DNA of 64,000 nt from Blumeriella jaapii (GCA_009599575.1 VWND01000014.1:248001-312000); one strand, 5' to 3'. Positions 1 through 11,180 are shown, numbered from the stretch's first letter. Program-made: numbers and translations. The notes: generated by a model not told the origin, from the letters alone.

Positions 1-109
1 CTGCGATGGCACCTATCCCAAGCTACACCGAGAGACCTGGCGCGTACTGAAAGAATTGGCAAAGAAGACAAAAGCAGCTTGGAAGTCTAACGTGACTGGG
101 TGTTCTTAG
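1..109 (+). CDS. possible 3' end of a gene entering from the left edge
   Basis: A frame that starts at base 2 stays open to a TAG at 107-109 and reads as a basic, lysine-rich tail (contains KELAKKTKAAW). A second frame is also open over most of the stretch, so the coding call is weak. If it is real, it ends tail to tail with the SHE9-like gene, whose stop is at 145. I do not recognise the family; the start lies outside the window. Confidence 0.2.
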   Translation, partial: CDGTYPKLHRETWRVLKELAKKTKAAWKSNVTGCS

Positions 110-144
110 TGTACAGAGCCAAAGAAGTATTGTACATAAGTCAC

Positions 145-1584
145 TTAAGAAGAACGTACTATCAGCATGGCGATGACAGTGGCAATTGCTGCCCCCGTCG
201 CAGCGCCTTCTAGCGCAATAAGGGTAACGTCCTGCTTGCGCAGCTCGACGATCCTGTTACCAAAGAGATCCTGGAAGCCGGATTTCGTGCTGTTGTACGA
301 GGCCTGGACAGTCTCTTGCCAGGTGGTGGCTTTTCGGAGCTTCATCAGCTCCGTCGGAATGTGTAACTCGGCTGAATCAAGAGAGGCTGCTTCCTCCTCT
401 TTTTGCTCGCCTTCTGTAGAGGCCATGACGATATGCTCAGCAGCCACCGGCGTGGTAAAATCTCCCTCTGAGCTTTGCTGCCGTTCTCCGATGCCAGCAG
501 CCACAGCGTCATCCGCGGCAACTTCCTTCTTCTCAGCGTCTTCCCCGGTCGTAATTTTTTGCAAAGCAAGCTTCTCCTTCTCCAGCGCCTCCCGCACCTT
601 CTCTTCAAATCCATGCACCAGCCTCTTCCTCCTCCACGGCTCAAAGCCAAACTGGAACACCAAGAACAGCAACACGTTAACGCCCATCAATCCCCATGTT
701 CCCCACGTACTCATGCGCCGGATCTTGTCGCTCCAAATCTGCTCCTCGTGGTACCTGCTCAGGATGCTGCTGCTGAGTTTACTAGCCGCGTGCTCGGCCT
801 CCCGCTCCGCCTCGGCAAGTTTCGTGGCAGCTTCCTGCACCGCTTGCTCATTCGAATGGTCCATCCTATATAGGGACGTGAATCTCTCCAGGTCCAGCGG
901 CGTCCAGCTATCCTTCCTCGCCAGCAGACCCGTGACTTCTTTCTGTGTCGATGCCCGGTCCGCCACGGTCGTCTTATACGTTAGGCGGGAAGAGCGAACT
1001 GCGTCTTGGGCTTCGGCAAGCCGAGTTTCGAGGGCTGTGATGCGTTCCTTCAGGGCTTCAATGCCCGAATAGCCTGTTAAGTCATTGATTCTCTGGGATG
1101 CTATGAAGATGTTGCCTTGCAGGTGATCCATTATGTGGGAGAATCGCTTGGTGACTGCTAATCGACGACCTTCTGCCGCGGAAGGTAAGTTGTTCGGCTC
1201 TTCATCTGGGACGGCGGTTTGGGGATTATTCTCGGGGCCTGTAGCAGACGGGTCCGAAGCTGTAGGACTGGACGGTTCTGGAGAGTGAGGAGGCTTGGGA
1301 GCATCGGCAATATGCCGTGCCTGGGTGCGGATTTTACATTGTAAACAGATACTCGGGCGTAGCGAAGCTCGACTAGATATCCTCGCAGACGGCCGAGCTG
1401 TAGATGTGGCAATTGAATCGAAGAAGAACCTGGGTGCCAAACGGGTCAGAGGTTGCATGGCCGGCCTTCTTTCGAGTCGTGGCCGTGGTCGTGGTGGGTT
1501 GAAAGGAATGTGTGAAGTTGGGTTGGCGACGGGAAGTTTTGTTGGAGGTTGAATTGAAGCTGTTGGATGTCGTCGGACTTTCAT
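145..1584 (-). CDS. SHE9: She9/Mdm33-type mitochondrial inner-membrane protein
   Basis: Intronless frame of 479 residues. The order of features is that of the She9/Mdm33 family, which shapes the mitochondrial inner membrane: an Arg/Ser-rich, acid-poor N-terminus like a matrix-targeting sequence, a low-complexity Pro/Ser stretch, the conserved block beginning RFSHIMDHLQGNIF near residue 150, a coiled-coil region (about 170-285), a hydrophobic segment (GLMGVNVLLFLVFQFGF, about 297-315) and a second hydrophobic segment near the C-terminus (about 460-476). Two starts are possible: the first ATG at 1584, or an ATG at 1458 that begins MQPLTRLAPRFFF and gives a more typical presequence in a 437-residue protein. 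The gene is divergent from the HAD phosphatase at 1927. The family assignment is firm; the start is not. Confidence 0.88.
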   Translation of the reverse strand: MKVRRHPTASIQPPTKLPVANPTSHIPFNPPRPRPRLERRPAMQPLTRLAPRFFFDSIATSTARPSARISSRASLRPSICLQCKIRTQARHIADAPKPPHSPEPSSPTASDPSATGPENNPQTAVPDEEPNNLPSAAEGRRLAVTKRFSHIMDHLQGNIFIASQRINDLTGYSGIEALKERITALETRLAEAQDAVRSSRLTYKTTVADRASTQKEVTGLLARKDSWTPLDLERFTSLYRMDHSNEQAVQEAATKLAEAEREAEHAASKLSSSILSRYHEEQIWSDKIRRMSTWGTWGLMGVNVLLFLVFQFGFEPWRRKRLVHGFEEKVREALEKEKLALQKITTGEDAEKKEVAADDAVAAGIGERQQSSEGDFTTPVAAEHIVMASTEGEQKEEEAASLDSAELHIPTELMKLRKATTWQETVQASYNSTKSGFQDLFGNRIVELRKQDVTLIALEGAATGAAIATVIAMLIVRSS

Positions 1585-1926
1585 CGCTTCCCTCCGCCAA
1601 GCCCCGAGATTCCGCCCCGCCGTTCCGCGCCGCTCTTCCGCTCAGACCTTCAGTCCCGCTCTTCCGTCTCGTGCCGGCCCTTCCGCTCCGCTCCCCGCCA
1701 AAGGGACCGCTCCCCTGCTTTTTTGCTTCGACCCCGCCAACCCCCTCTTGCTCGGCGTCAACACATCGTTCTCACACAATCGACATCATCAAAGAAGATA
1801 CCGACCAACACATATCCACTTCCATAGGTAAGTAGTCTGTACTTTCCACCCCTCTTCAACAATCATCTTCTACTAAGCCGTCGCCTTCATCTAACTGTCT
1901 CCCAGACCCGTAAACAATCCTCTAAA
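1585..1926. promoter_or_regulatory. divergent promoter region between SHE9-like and HAD phosphatase genes
   Basis: This 342-bp spacer between two divergent starts is rich in CT/CCGC tracts, with no convincing TATA box. It contains the probable 5'UTR intron of the rightward gene (separate entry). The two genes could share upstream control elements; that is inference from layout. Confidence 0.5.
1828..1905 (+). other. probable 5'UTR intron of the HAD phosphatase gene
   Basis: A strong donor (GTAAGT at 1828), a branch-like CTAAC at 1891 and an acceptor CCCAG ending at 1905 define a 78-nt intron. It ends 21 nt before the start codon at 1927. The elements match those of the coding introns in this window. 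Confidence 0.55.
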
Positions 1927-2964
1927 ATGCCTTCCTCAACTCTCCCCGCCATGAAGACCTCCCCCAAATACATCTTCTTCACCGACTTTGATGGCACCAT
2001 CACGCAGAGCGACTCCAATGACTACCTCACCGATAACCTGGGCTTCGGGCAAGTCCTCCGTAAGCAGGCCAACCAAGATGTGCTGCACGACAAGACCTCC
2101 TTCCGGCACACCTTCGAGGACATGATGAACTCGGTCAGGACGCCCTTCGACCAGTGCATCGCCACGTTGCTCGAGAATATCCAGCTTGACGTTGGCTTCA
2201 AGCAGTTCTTCGAGTGGGCGCGCCAGAACAACGTGCCAGTCGTGGTGTTGAGCTCCGGCATGGAGCCCATCATCAGGGCCCTGTTGACGCATCTCGTGGG
2301 GCCCGAGGCGGACGAGATCCAGATCGTGAGCAACGACGTGGCGAGCAGAGACGGGAAGAGCATCAATGAGGAAGCGGGCTGGCAGATTGTGTTTCACGAC
2401 GATAGGTTTGTATTTCCTTGTCCTTCTCCCATCTCCCAACGGTGTAGCTGGAACGTTGAGCTGACATGCTTGATTCAACAGCCACTTCGGCCACGACAAG
2501 TCCCTCGAAATCGAGCCCTACGCTCAGCTTCCCGACTCCGAGCGGCCCACCATGTTCTACGCCGGCGACGGCGTTTCGGACTTGTCGGCCGCGAAGGAGA
2601 CCGACCTATTGTTTGCAAAGAAACACCATGGTACGCTTCACTTTTTCCCTTCCCCTCAAAGACCCAATCCACCATCTATCCCCGCTCTCTTTCTATCTTT
2701 CCCTTGCCCAAACACTTCCCCTTTTCGTACAACTTCAGCCCTCCTTCGCGTTCCAATCAGCCCAAAAGCTAAGCCCACTCCCCCTCCCTGCGAAAAGACC
2801 TCATCCACTACTGCGTCCGTGAAAATATCCCCTTCATCGAGTTTTCCGACTGGTCCGACATCCTCGCCGACGTGAAGCGCATCGTGTCCGGTGCGGCGAC
2901 AGTTCAGCAGGTATCTACCGAGGGCGTAGAGGCTTTTAAGAAGAACAATCCGGCTGCCAAATAG
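1927..2964 (+). CDS. HAD-superfamily phosphatase (phosphoserine-phosphatase-like fold)
   Basis: Three exons, 1927-2405, 2482-2630 and 2798-2964, give 264 residues with closed phases. HAD motif I is FFTDFDGT near the N-terminus (nucleophile Asp20, acid/base Asp22), motif II is VVLSSG, and motif IV is GDGVSD, reached only after the first splice. The family hydrolyses phosphate monoesters through an aspartyl-phosphate. The arrangement resembles the small fungal cytosolic group related to yeast YNL010W and the MtnX/SerB type; the substrate cannot be told. A second in-frame ATG lies eight codons in (Met9). The last intron, 167 nt, is long for this window. Confidence 0.85.
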
Positions 2965-3339
2965 ATTTGTAGGTGGTACGAAGAGACGTCTTTCTTTTCT
3001 TTTGGCCTGGGCGGTGATGAGCCTGCGCCTAAGAAGGATAGAGGATGAGGAATAGATGATGGGGGATGAGCGATGAGGGGTAGATCGACAGGTCTTGGCA
3101 TAGAGAAGCATAGATACACACTTACACACTTACACACACATGTAGACACACGGACGGCAAATTGCTAGATCCCTATCGGTCAATCGACGCTTTTCCAAAA
3201 GCTAGAGACTTTAAAGCTAGAGCCCGAGACAGACCCTGACGACGAGTGAGAGGACATTGGAGAATCAACATGGCTGCATCAAACCGCCAGGAGCAAGTAT
3301 CTCCCTGCTTAATCACTGGTTCTGGGTGGTAAACACACA

Positions 3340-3481
3340 AATCCCTCTCCTCTCCTCTCCTCTCCTCGCCTCTCCTCTCCTCTCCTCTCCTCTCCTCTCC
3401 TCTCGTCTCCTCTCCTCTCGTCTCCTCTCCTCTCCTCTCCTCTCCTCTCTTCTCTTCTCTTCTCTTCTCTTCTACTCTTCT
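3340..3481. repeat. (CTCCT)n pentanucleotide microsatellite
   Basis: Roughly 140 bp of near-perfect CTCCT units, interrupted by CTCGC and CTCGT variants and drifting to CTTCT at the right end. The frames open through it are repeat artefacts. Confidence 0.95.
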
Positions 3482-3532
3482 CGCTGGGATGACTCCGTCC
3501 TTCGCTCCTGGGATCGCGCGTCTTGCATTTAA

Positions 3533-3850
3533 GGTAAAGTAGGTAAGGGAGGTAAGGTACCTAGGTAAGTGAGGTAGGTAGGTGAGGTAGGTAGGTAGGT
3601 AAGGTAGGTAAGTGAGGTAGGCAGGGGAAGCAGGTGAAGCAGGTGAAGAACGTAGGTCACGTAGGTACTTAAAATAGGTAGGTAGGTAGGTAGGTAGTAG
3701 GTAGGTAGATATGTAGTGGTACTGTAGGTAGTAGGTAGGTAGGTAGGGTGGTGGTGTAGTGTAGGTAGGTGGGTGGTGTGGTGTAGTGTAGGTGGGTGGT
3801 AGTGGTAATGTAGGTAGGTAGGGTGGTGTAGTGTAGGTGGGTGGTATTGC
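3533..3850. repeat. GGTA/GTAG-rich degenerate tetranucleotide array
   Basis: About 320 bp made of AGGT, AGGTA and GGTAGGTA units with GTGGT interruptions. It lies directly left of an array with the complementary motif. Confidence 0.9.
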
Positions 3851-3962
3851 TTGCTTGCTTACTTGCTTGCTTGCTTACTTACCTACTTACCTACTTACCT
3901 ACTTACCTACTTACCTACTTACCTACTTACCTACTTACCTATTACATACCTAGATACCTAGA
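3849..3962. repeat. (CTTG)n then (ACTTACCT)n array
   Basis: Several CTTG/CTTA units followed by about nine ACTTACCT octamers. The octamer is the reverse complement of AGGTAAGT found in the preceding array, so the pair could fold into a long imperfect hairpin. Confidence 0.9.
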
Positions 3963-5006
3963 GGTAAGTAAGTACCTACTGTAAGCAACCTACCTACGGT
4001 ACCTACCTAGTACAGTACTTGGATAATAAGCTAAAGCATTGTACAGTACGTACAGTACAGTACGACTTTGCTATTTATTTATCCTCTTTCTCCCAAGACA
4101 AGGACTCAGCGGGTACACTCACACAGCACAGCCCAGCATAGCACAGCAACGCAAACGTACAGTAGCAGTAGGTAAAGTGTGTAATTCCAGCTTCTTCGGC
4201 CTTTGTTCATCCCTACTTGACTCGATCCTACCATCCAATCCCCCCACAACCCTTACTTAATTCTGTACCTGATTACCTACTTAATAATTTTGTGCTATCC
4301 ACTACCGGAACAGCCACCAAAAGCTAACCATGAATATCGTCTTCGGTATGCCCACAATCCAAACCGTCAATCCTGGGCATATCCTGTTACCCCCTCACCA
4401 CCTACCACCACACAAAAGACGTGAAATCCAATAACAAAACTCATCACGCCTGCCCCCCCCCAAAATCAGGCAGGCCCAAGAGCACCTGATCTCCGCGCGG
4501 CTGATGGAGAAAAAGTTCATGATCCAACAAGCTCAGCACGTAACGTGAATACAAGAATTTGGGTATATAAAGAAGGAAAAAAAACTGCTAATTACATGTA
4601 ATAAAAGTCGGGTTCGAGCCAGTCCCCTGCTCGACGATGATGACTTTGTCGAGAAAGACGACGGGCCGTTTGTGCAAGGCCCGAGCTCAGGACTCACGGA
4701 CTGAGCGCGTCGGGGGCCTGGTGGGTGGCTGAACGCCGGTACAAATGCAATGCTATGCAGAAATGTAGTCTAGAAAGCGTAGCCTGACAGATGAGGGAAG
4801 AGAATGAAGGCGAACCGAGAACGTGTGCCTCGGAGACGTCCGAGGGCGTTGTCGTGTGTGCGGTATTGATGGTGCCAGCTCCGTGCAAGCGCCGAGGCGT
4901 TATGTGCCCACAGAGAACAATTAATAGGGAAACCGGGAGCCAGGAACGCCGATGCTGGAAACGAAGAGGGAGAAAGCACTCGTGAAGCCATAGGGGGTTG
5001 GTTCAG

Positions 5007-7020
5007 TCACCGGCTTAGGCCAGTCGGCACATTTGAGCTCTCGGTCGATCCGTCACCACCCTCGATGGTCTTCCTCCAGTGAGCCGGTACACAGACGCAG
5101 ACCAGTGGGAATGCTTTGATCTCACCACTTCCAGCGGGCGACGCATCTCGCCGGCCTGAAGTGTGCGATACACCGCTGTCCCGCTGAGCGTTGTGTTTGG
5201 CATCCCAAGCATCCGCCCGCTCATTGATCATGACACCGGTTGCCCAGCCATCGTCCCAAATGCCCACCACCTTGAGCATGTCCCCTCTCTCCAGCGCGAA
5301 CTCGTCGCTGGCCCGTGGCTGGTATTCCCACAGGGTGGCCACCATGTCTCCCGGGTGAATCTCGTCTTGCGAGTAGTAATCCTTGAAGAATGGCAGTTGC
5401 TCGGATTGTTGACTCGCGACACCCTGAGGCGATGACAGGCCACCGCCACTGCTGGACATGGGCGATTGCGGATCGTCCATTCCCAAGATCGAATTGCTAG
5501 ACAGCGAGCCAGCTCGACGACCAGCTGGTGGAGGTCTTAAGATTCCACCTTGCGTATGGGACACGGGGCTATACTCCTCCGACGAAGACTGTTCCAGCCT
5601 CCTCTGACCCGCGGCATATCCAGCCGCCGCTCCAGCCAGGCCGCTAGATTTGACAGTCGCGGACGTCCCTACACGCGTGGGCGAGTCTCCAGAATGGCCT
5701 TCCAATGCCGACATGCGTGCAATTCTGCCGCCAGGAAGCACTTCGTAGCCTTCGGGGGTCACATTGCTGTTGGCAACTACGGGGTTGTAAGCCATCCCTT
5801 GTGATTGGCCTCTGCCTTTCCTGGGGGGAGTTGGCTGGTTGAAGACGCTGCCGGATTGGCTTCCTCGTTTCCGACGAAGACAGAAGATGAGGAGGAAGAT
5901 CAGCATGACGAGACACACAAGTCCAACGATCGATCCAATCACAATTCCAGCGATTGCCCCTGCTGACAGTCCGTCGTCGGAGCTGGGCCTCCCCTTCGAC
6001 GATGCTACGGTTGCTGAAGTGGAGGCGATCGCAGCGGACGGCGTGGCCGATGGTGTCGGCGTTGCAAAGATCATGTGGCCGGTGATGGTCGGAAGCACCA
6101 CGTTCGCACACCTCGACTCCGCCTGGGAATTGTAACAGCAAGTGTCGGTGCTGTTCTGTCCTCCAGCACCGCAGTACTGGCACAGGCCAATGGTACTGTT
6201 GCCGAATCCACAATTCTCGGATTCGTTCGCGGCGCCATCCACGCACGATCCGGTCAACGACCTCGCGGGTAGAGCACAATGGTGAAGTCAGCGCGAATTT
6301 GCACGTCGGCATTGGGGCTCGGGTTGGAGCAGAGGCCGCTGTTGGCAATGACCATGGCCTCGCTCTCGGCATGTTCGGCCTAGCACGTGTGAGCGCACAC
6401 CACCAGTCGGTCAACGATGGGCGGTGGAACTTACGCATGTGTTCGCGCAGAGCGGGCGTGCGGCCGATGTCGAGAGTCCACATGCCGCGATGGAGTTCTG
6501 AATTATTGCATTACATATTACCGACGTCGTGAAGCGGGCGTAAAGATTGGTCGTGTTCGTCAGGTTGATGCTGCCGCAGCCGAGCAGCACCTGGTACCTA
6601 CATCGTGGCATTAGAGGAGGCAACGAGGAGTCGTGGGACCGAAGGAGGAGCCTACTTCTGCTGGACGTAGCTTGTCGCGACATGCGCGCTCAATTGCTGG
6701 TCGAACGATTGTGTGTTGGAGACGAATTGCAGGAACGGACTGTGGAGACGGCAATGATCAGCAGCTGTCACCAGATGGCTCGGGATGGTGGCGGATGGTA
6801 CGGACAACAAGCCGGCCACGTCAGGGCCGGTCGAGATGGAGGCCGAGGGGAAGGCCGGACATTGCGTGGAGCCCGACAGCGAGATGCAGCTCTGCGCCAT
6901 GGCGCCGGGGAGGGTTGCGAGCGCCGACAGCAGGACGGTCCTGGTGTTGACGCCGGCGGACCCGCGACGAAGTCGGTTGCTGGGACCCGTTGGGCGACCT
7001 CTCTCGCACGGGGCTGGCAT
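5007..7020 (-). CDS. single-pass transmembrane protein with Cys-rich ectodomain and cytosolic SH3 domain; one apparent frameshift
   Basis: Exons on the minus strand: 7020-6656, 6597-6435 and 6379-5007, with introns of 58 and 55 nt. A hydrophobic leader (TVLLSALATLPGAMA) precedes a Cys/Asn-rich ectodomain. A transmembrane helix follows (about residues 316-344, AIAGIVIGSIVGLVCLVM) and a basic stop (RRKRG). The cytosolic tail is Ser/Pro-rich and ends with an SH3 domain (about 520-600, core ALERGDMLKVVGIWDDGW) that carries a loop insertion. This layout is typical of fungal SH3 membrane proteins, possibly signalling or polarity factors; no partner is visible. At 6278-6279 the frame must gain one base to join ADFTI to the conserved CALPARSLTG stretch; with that base the total is 633 residues. 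As given, the frame stops shortly after the break. Confidence 0.75.
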
Positions 7021-7201
7021 GGTCGAGGCTCGCGCTTCTCCCCGTCGCTCCACCATGTCAAGGGCGACTCCATCGTCGGGCTGCGCGCGCGCGAGGTGGA
7101 ATGTTGTGCTGCTGCTGCCGCCGTGAGCCTGCTCCGCCGAGTCCTCCCGCATCTTTTGATCCTCCTCGCTGGCGGATGTTGCCTCTCGACATCCACGGTG
7201 G

Positions 7202-7228
7202 CTCGATCTCGATCTCGATCTCGATCTT
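7202..7228. repeat. (CGATCT)n microsatellite
   Basis: Four to five GATCTC units upstream of the SH3 gene start. Confidence 0.85.
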
Positions 7229-7377
7229 CCGCCGGTGAGAAGGGAGCGACGGCGTCAACAGGAAATGGCGACCTCTTCCGCGCTCCTGGTCGGTTCACGA
7301 ACCGAGTCTCTCGGCGACGACGAGCCGTGCAAACGAGCGACGAAGGATGGGGTGCGGGTGTGTGGTGAAGGAGCGTG

Positions 7378-7484
7378 GGGTCGAGGTCGAGGTCGTGATC
7401 GTGAGTGAGGGTGAGGTTGAGGTCGAGGTCGAGGTGGAGGTCGAGGGAGAGGTCAAGGTCAAGGTCGAGGTCAAGGTCGAGGAT
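7378..7484. repeat. (GAGGTC)n hexanucleotide array
   Basis: About 100 bp of GAGGTC and AAGGTC units with minor variants. The Glu/Val-rich frame that crosses it is a repeat artefact. Confidence 0.9.
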
Positions 7485-8194
7485 GGTTGTTTAGTTCAGG
7501 GTCGGAGAAGTCTCTCAGTAAGTTTGTAGGGGAGGGGAGGTGGAGTGCGGCGGTGTGGCTCGAGGGTGAGGTGATTAGGCCACATCGGGCAAGGCGGCTC
7601 GCATGTGCCGGCCGAGACGAGACAGGGCAAGTGCGGCCCGGCGGAAGGTGCAAGTGGACGGTGGAGGTGGAGGTGGGAGTCGGTAACAGTCTGCACCAAA
7701 CAGAGAATACCATACAAACAGTACCAAACAGATATAAACAATCGCTACAGGATATACCGTATGTACAGGATGCGTGGATCGGGTACAGCCAGTATGTGCA
7801 GTACTACGGTACTGTACAATCCTCTCCACCGCCATCGATCCGGCTTCATCCGCCCTCCGTCACTCTTGCTCATGCCCTGTCCGTGTGGCCGCTCAAGCGA
7901 GCCCTTTGTTTACTCTTCCCCCCTATCGGGTTCCGGTGCTTCCTGGCTCCCGATGCCACCGCCAACCAGGAACCGCCATCACCACGGCCTGTTCCTCGTC
8001 GTCCCTGACCGCTGACGGTACAGTATTCTACACAGTCCACACAGTACGGTACGGTACGGTATGTGCTGCGCAAACGTACAGTACATGCATACAAACACAC
8101 ACATGTACCGTACCGCGCAATATTGGGACCTGCATGCGATCCGGCAGCGCCGTGCTGCCGTGTTGGGCTTAGGGCCATGCGGTGGGAAATGACG

Positions 8195-8232
8195 CTGGAC
8201 GGGGACGGGGTCGGGGTCGGGGTCGGGGCCGG
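8195..8232. repeat. (GGGGTC)n short array
   Basis: Several GGGGAC/GGGGTC units in a row. Confidence 0.75.
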
Positions 8233-10610
8233 GCGGGAGCTGTCAGTGAACTGAACTCGGCGCGGAAGTGGGCTCCTGTCCCGATTCTTGAGGTTGATAT
8301 GTACAGCACGCTACGATACTGGACATGAGCGTCATCCAGAGACCGGATTTCTGGGGGCTACTACAGTACACACCCATCACAGCTATCTCGCATTCCAAAA
8401 GTGCACGGCATTGCGCTCCTCTTTTTCTTTTTTTTGTTGGCGCATTCGTAGATAGTATAGTATGTACGGTACAGGACTGTATGTACTGTATACGTATGTA
8501 CGTACCTATGTACGTATGTACGATAGGTAAGGTGTACTGTTTGTTGTGTGTTGTGTGTACATACACGTATACACTGTACTGTACATTATAGCCAGGATAC
8601 TTCACCTACAGTACAACTCACTTATCGTGTCCAGGATCAAGGTTCAGACTTGTTTGATCGCCCACGGGATTCCTGGGCCAGACTTTTTTTTTTTTTCCTT
8701 TCCCCTTCTTGGCCTCGGTCTCTTCGGTTGCGACCGTCGCTACGGTCGCTACGAGGCCTCTTAACCACCGCCTCAAATTTCCTTAAGCTCTCCACCCTGC
8801 CGCAATACGACTCGAGGAAAGCCTCGGAACAGATAAAGTAGACACTTCTCCCCTCCTCCCTGACCGTACATGAAAGTTGATTCTCCGCGTGGGACCCACC
8901 AGGATTTTAAACGTCCTTTCCGAGGGAGAGAGAGCACAGTACAGTACGTACTGTGCTTCTGAATCGATCGAGCTGTGACGTCCCAGCCCTCACAGTACAG
9001 TACCTGCCCCGGCTGCTGGTCGTCGACCTGTCGAGACGTTAGGCTCAACATGAGCCTCAATATGATGCACGGAACTGCGTCGCCCTGCTAGGTGAGCTTG
9101 CGGTCAAGCGGTGTCTGTCGTACTGTCCATGCTCGTATGTGTTTGGTCTGATGCTTTTGTGTTTGCCATGTTTGCCTCGTACTTGACTTGACATGCTCAT
9201 CACCTTTGGTAAAGAGCCGGCTGAACTCGGTCTGTTCGGATCTGGGTTGCGTTCGGAATAAGCTTTGTCATGTGCGTACTGTGCTATCGTCGCTTCCAGT
9301 TCTCACAGGCCGTGCTGGCCCTGATTTGGTTCATCAATGTTAAGCACATGAAATTGAACAGCTACTTTTGATCTGATCTGCATTTTTGAGAAGAACGCTT
9401 GTCATTTCCACAAATCCCTTCCTCGATTGAACTTGTACGGAATCTGCAGCCTGCATGTGTTACTCGTTCGCGCGTACATCAAAATCTGGCTGCACTTATG
9501 TTCATGTAGTCTTTATGGCTGGTTTCTACTATTCCCCAGAACGAAGAGCCTTCTATTCCTACCAGTGCATCGGGTAGACCTTGAGTCTGCAGTGCAGGAG
9601 GCATAAGCCCCAAGAGAAGGGGACGATCACTGTGGTCCAGCGAGGATGAACTGAAGGCTCGTCTTCAGCTCACTCCCCGAGCCTCACAAAGAGCCTAGGA
9701 TGCACCCAGCCGTCTGTATATACACACGTTGCTTTTGACACAAAATCCCCAGTTCCAACACAACGGTAGCTTCCGTTAGCTGTTCGTCTTCGCCGAATCC
9801 CTCGAGTCGGGACAGCGCGCGGTGAACGCGCAAGATGAATCTCAACACGAAAGCAGTACCATGAATGGCCAGTCTATGCTCTTGGCCCAAAGAACTATAG
9901 TGGTGGATGTGTTGAAGATGAATCAATCTCCTCCAGTCGCACAACCTCCTCCCAGATGTATGGCAGAGACGCTGAATACGACTGAGCAGATCCTCTTCCA
10001 ACATGTCGACCAGAAGAAGCAGCGCCTGAGCAGATGGACAATCGAGCATGGGCACAAACACATGCGCAGACCTCGCCGCCCCTGAACCTCGCCGGCGGTC
10101 CCTTATCGTCGCCTCGCCTCGACCCTTATCGACCTCGCCGGCGCCGGGTTATCATTCGGAGCGAAGCCCGCGCACACAATTTCGGGGCTCCTACTTATGT
10201 GCCCACTCCCACTTTCCTCACAATTGATTAGTGACTCTCGAGGCCTGCCTATGCGCTCTCCACAAGCTGGCTAGCGGTTGAATGAGACTAGTCAAGACGA
10301 AAGCATCGACTACGGTGAGTGCTTTACTAGGACTCCCATGTGGTCGCAGTTCCCCCCGGGGGGTCCTGCGTGGGTCGCGAATCTTCTAGTTTTGCCATCT
10401 TTTTTTCCCGTTTTCCCCGATCGCGCGGCCGTTTTTCTTGGGCGTTTTGGACGCGTTTTGGTGGAGTTGCTAATCACCGTTCATTTTGGCGTTTTGCGTG
10501 TTTGTTGTCGCTGCCGCCGCTTAAACGAGGGAGGATATTCCCGTTGCTTGGCACGGCGCGCCTCGTTGCGCCCTCCCGCACCCCAGCCGGCCTGCCCTAC
10601 AACCCATCAA

Positions 10611-10668
10611 CGTGCTTCTGGGGCTTCGTGCTTCTGGAATTTCGTGCTTCTGAGCTTTCGTGCTTCGG
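10611..10668. repeat. 16-bp minisatellite, about 3.6 copies
   Basis: CGTGCTTCTG recurs at 10611, 10627 and 10643, and as CGTGCTTCGG at 10659. Each is followed by a six-base variable part ending in TT. Confidence 0.85.
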
Positions 10669-11034
10669 AAGGAGTACGACCTGTCGCAGCTGTGTATCTG
10701 CACGCACACGATGTTGCGCTGCCTTCTCTCCCATCGCTCGCTCGCTCCCTCGTTCAGCTAGATCGATGCGATCCTCACCGTCCATCTTCGCCATCTTCCA
10801 GTCCCTAGGTACGTAGGTAGGGAGACCAGGATGAGAATCGAGCGCCTCAGATCAGCGCCAATCGAGAAGAGCCCCGAATCTGATCTTGTCACGTCCCTCC
10901 TCCCTGCCCTACACTCTCTGTGCGACGGCTGCTACACATATGCGCACACGTACACGTACACGTTCCCGCTCTGCCCACATCTCCTTGACGGACGGAGCCA
11001 CAGCCAGCGCGGTCCCGAGTCCGCTCCACCACCC

Positions 11035-11080
<46 letters not shown>

Positions 11081-11082
11081 GC
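11035..11082. repeat. (CAAG)n microsatellite
   Basis: About eleven AAGC units. A TGCC array and a TATG/TATC array follow at 11121-11180. Confidence 0.9.
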
Positions 11083-11120
11083 TAGACCCAGATCCCACAC
11101 CGCCGCAGAGTGGACGAAAT

Positions 11121-11123
11121 GTG

Positions 11124-11154
<31 letters not shown>

Positions 11155-11180
11155 ATCTATCTATGTATGTATGTATGTAC
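11121..11180. repeat. (TGCC)n then (TATG)n arrays
   Basis: About eight TGCC units followed by TATC and TATG units, ending in CGTACGTCGCGACG. Confidence 0.85.

Larger units (their letters stand above)
2965..5006. other. gene-free spacer with microsatellites
   Basis: About 2 kb between the HAD phosphatase and the SH3 gene. Its 3340-3960 part is almost entirely simple repeat (separate entries). The remainder is unique sequence without a convincing reading frame; 4033-4062 carries GTACAGTAC motifs. I see no RNA gene. Confidence 0.6.

Noticed and set aside
167..1072. 301-codon plus-strand frame antisense to the SHE9-like gene
   Set aside because: Shadow of the real minus-strand gene; no family resemblance, and the minus frame contains the conserved She9 blocks.
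3257..3532. 91-codon Ser/Leu-rich plus-strand frame
   Set aside because: Translation of the CTCCT microsatellite.
4590..4680. tRNA-like GGTTCGAGCC (B-box resemblance) near 4612
   Set aside because: No A-box at a suitable distance, and the flanking bases do not form a five-pair T stem or an acceptor stem.
6720..6800. Extra intron in the SH3 gene between a GTACC donor and CCACAG acceptor
   Set aside because: Its removal (62 nt) breaks the frame, whereas the unspliced frame is open and joins the next exon correctly.
9684..10061. 125-codon minus-strand frame
   Set aside because: No recognisable domain, no signal of splicing or good start context, and it lies in a long gene-free spacer.
10278..10816. 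Overlapping frames of 176 and 158 codons
   Set aside because: Two overlapping frames in CT/CG-rich sequence with the 16-bp repeat inside; low-complexity translations without family resemblance.
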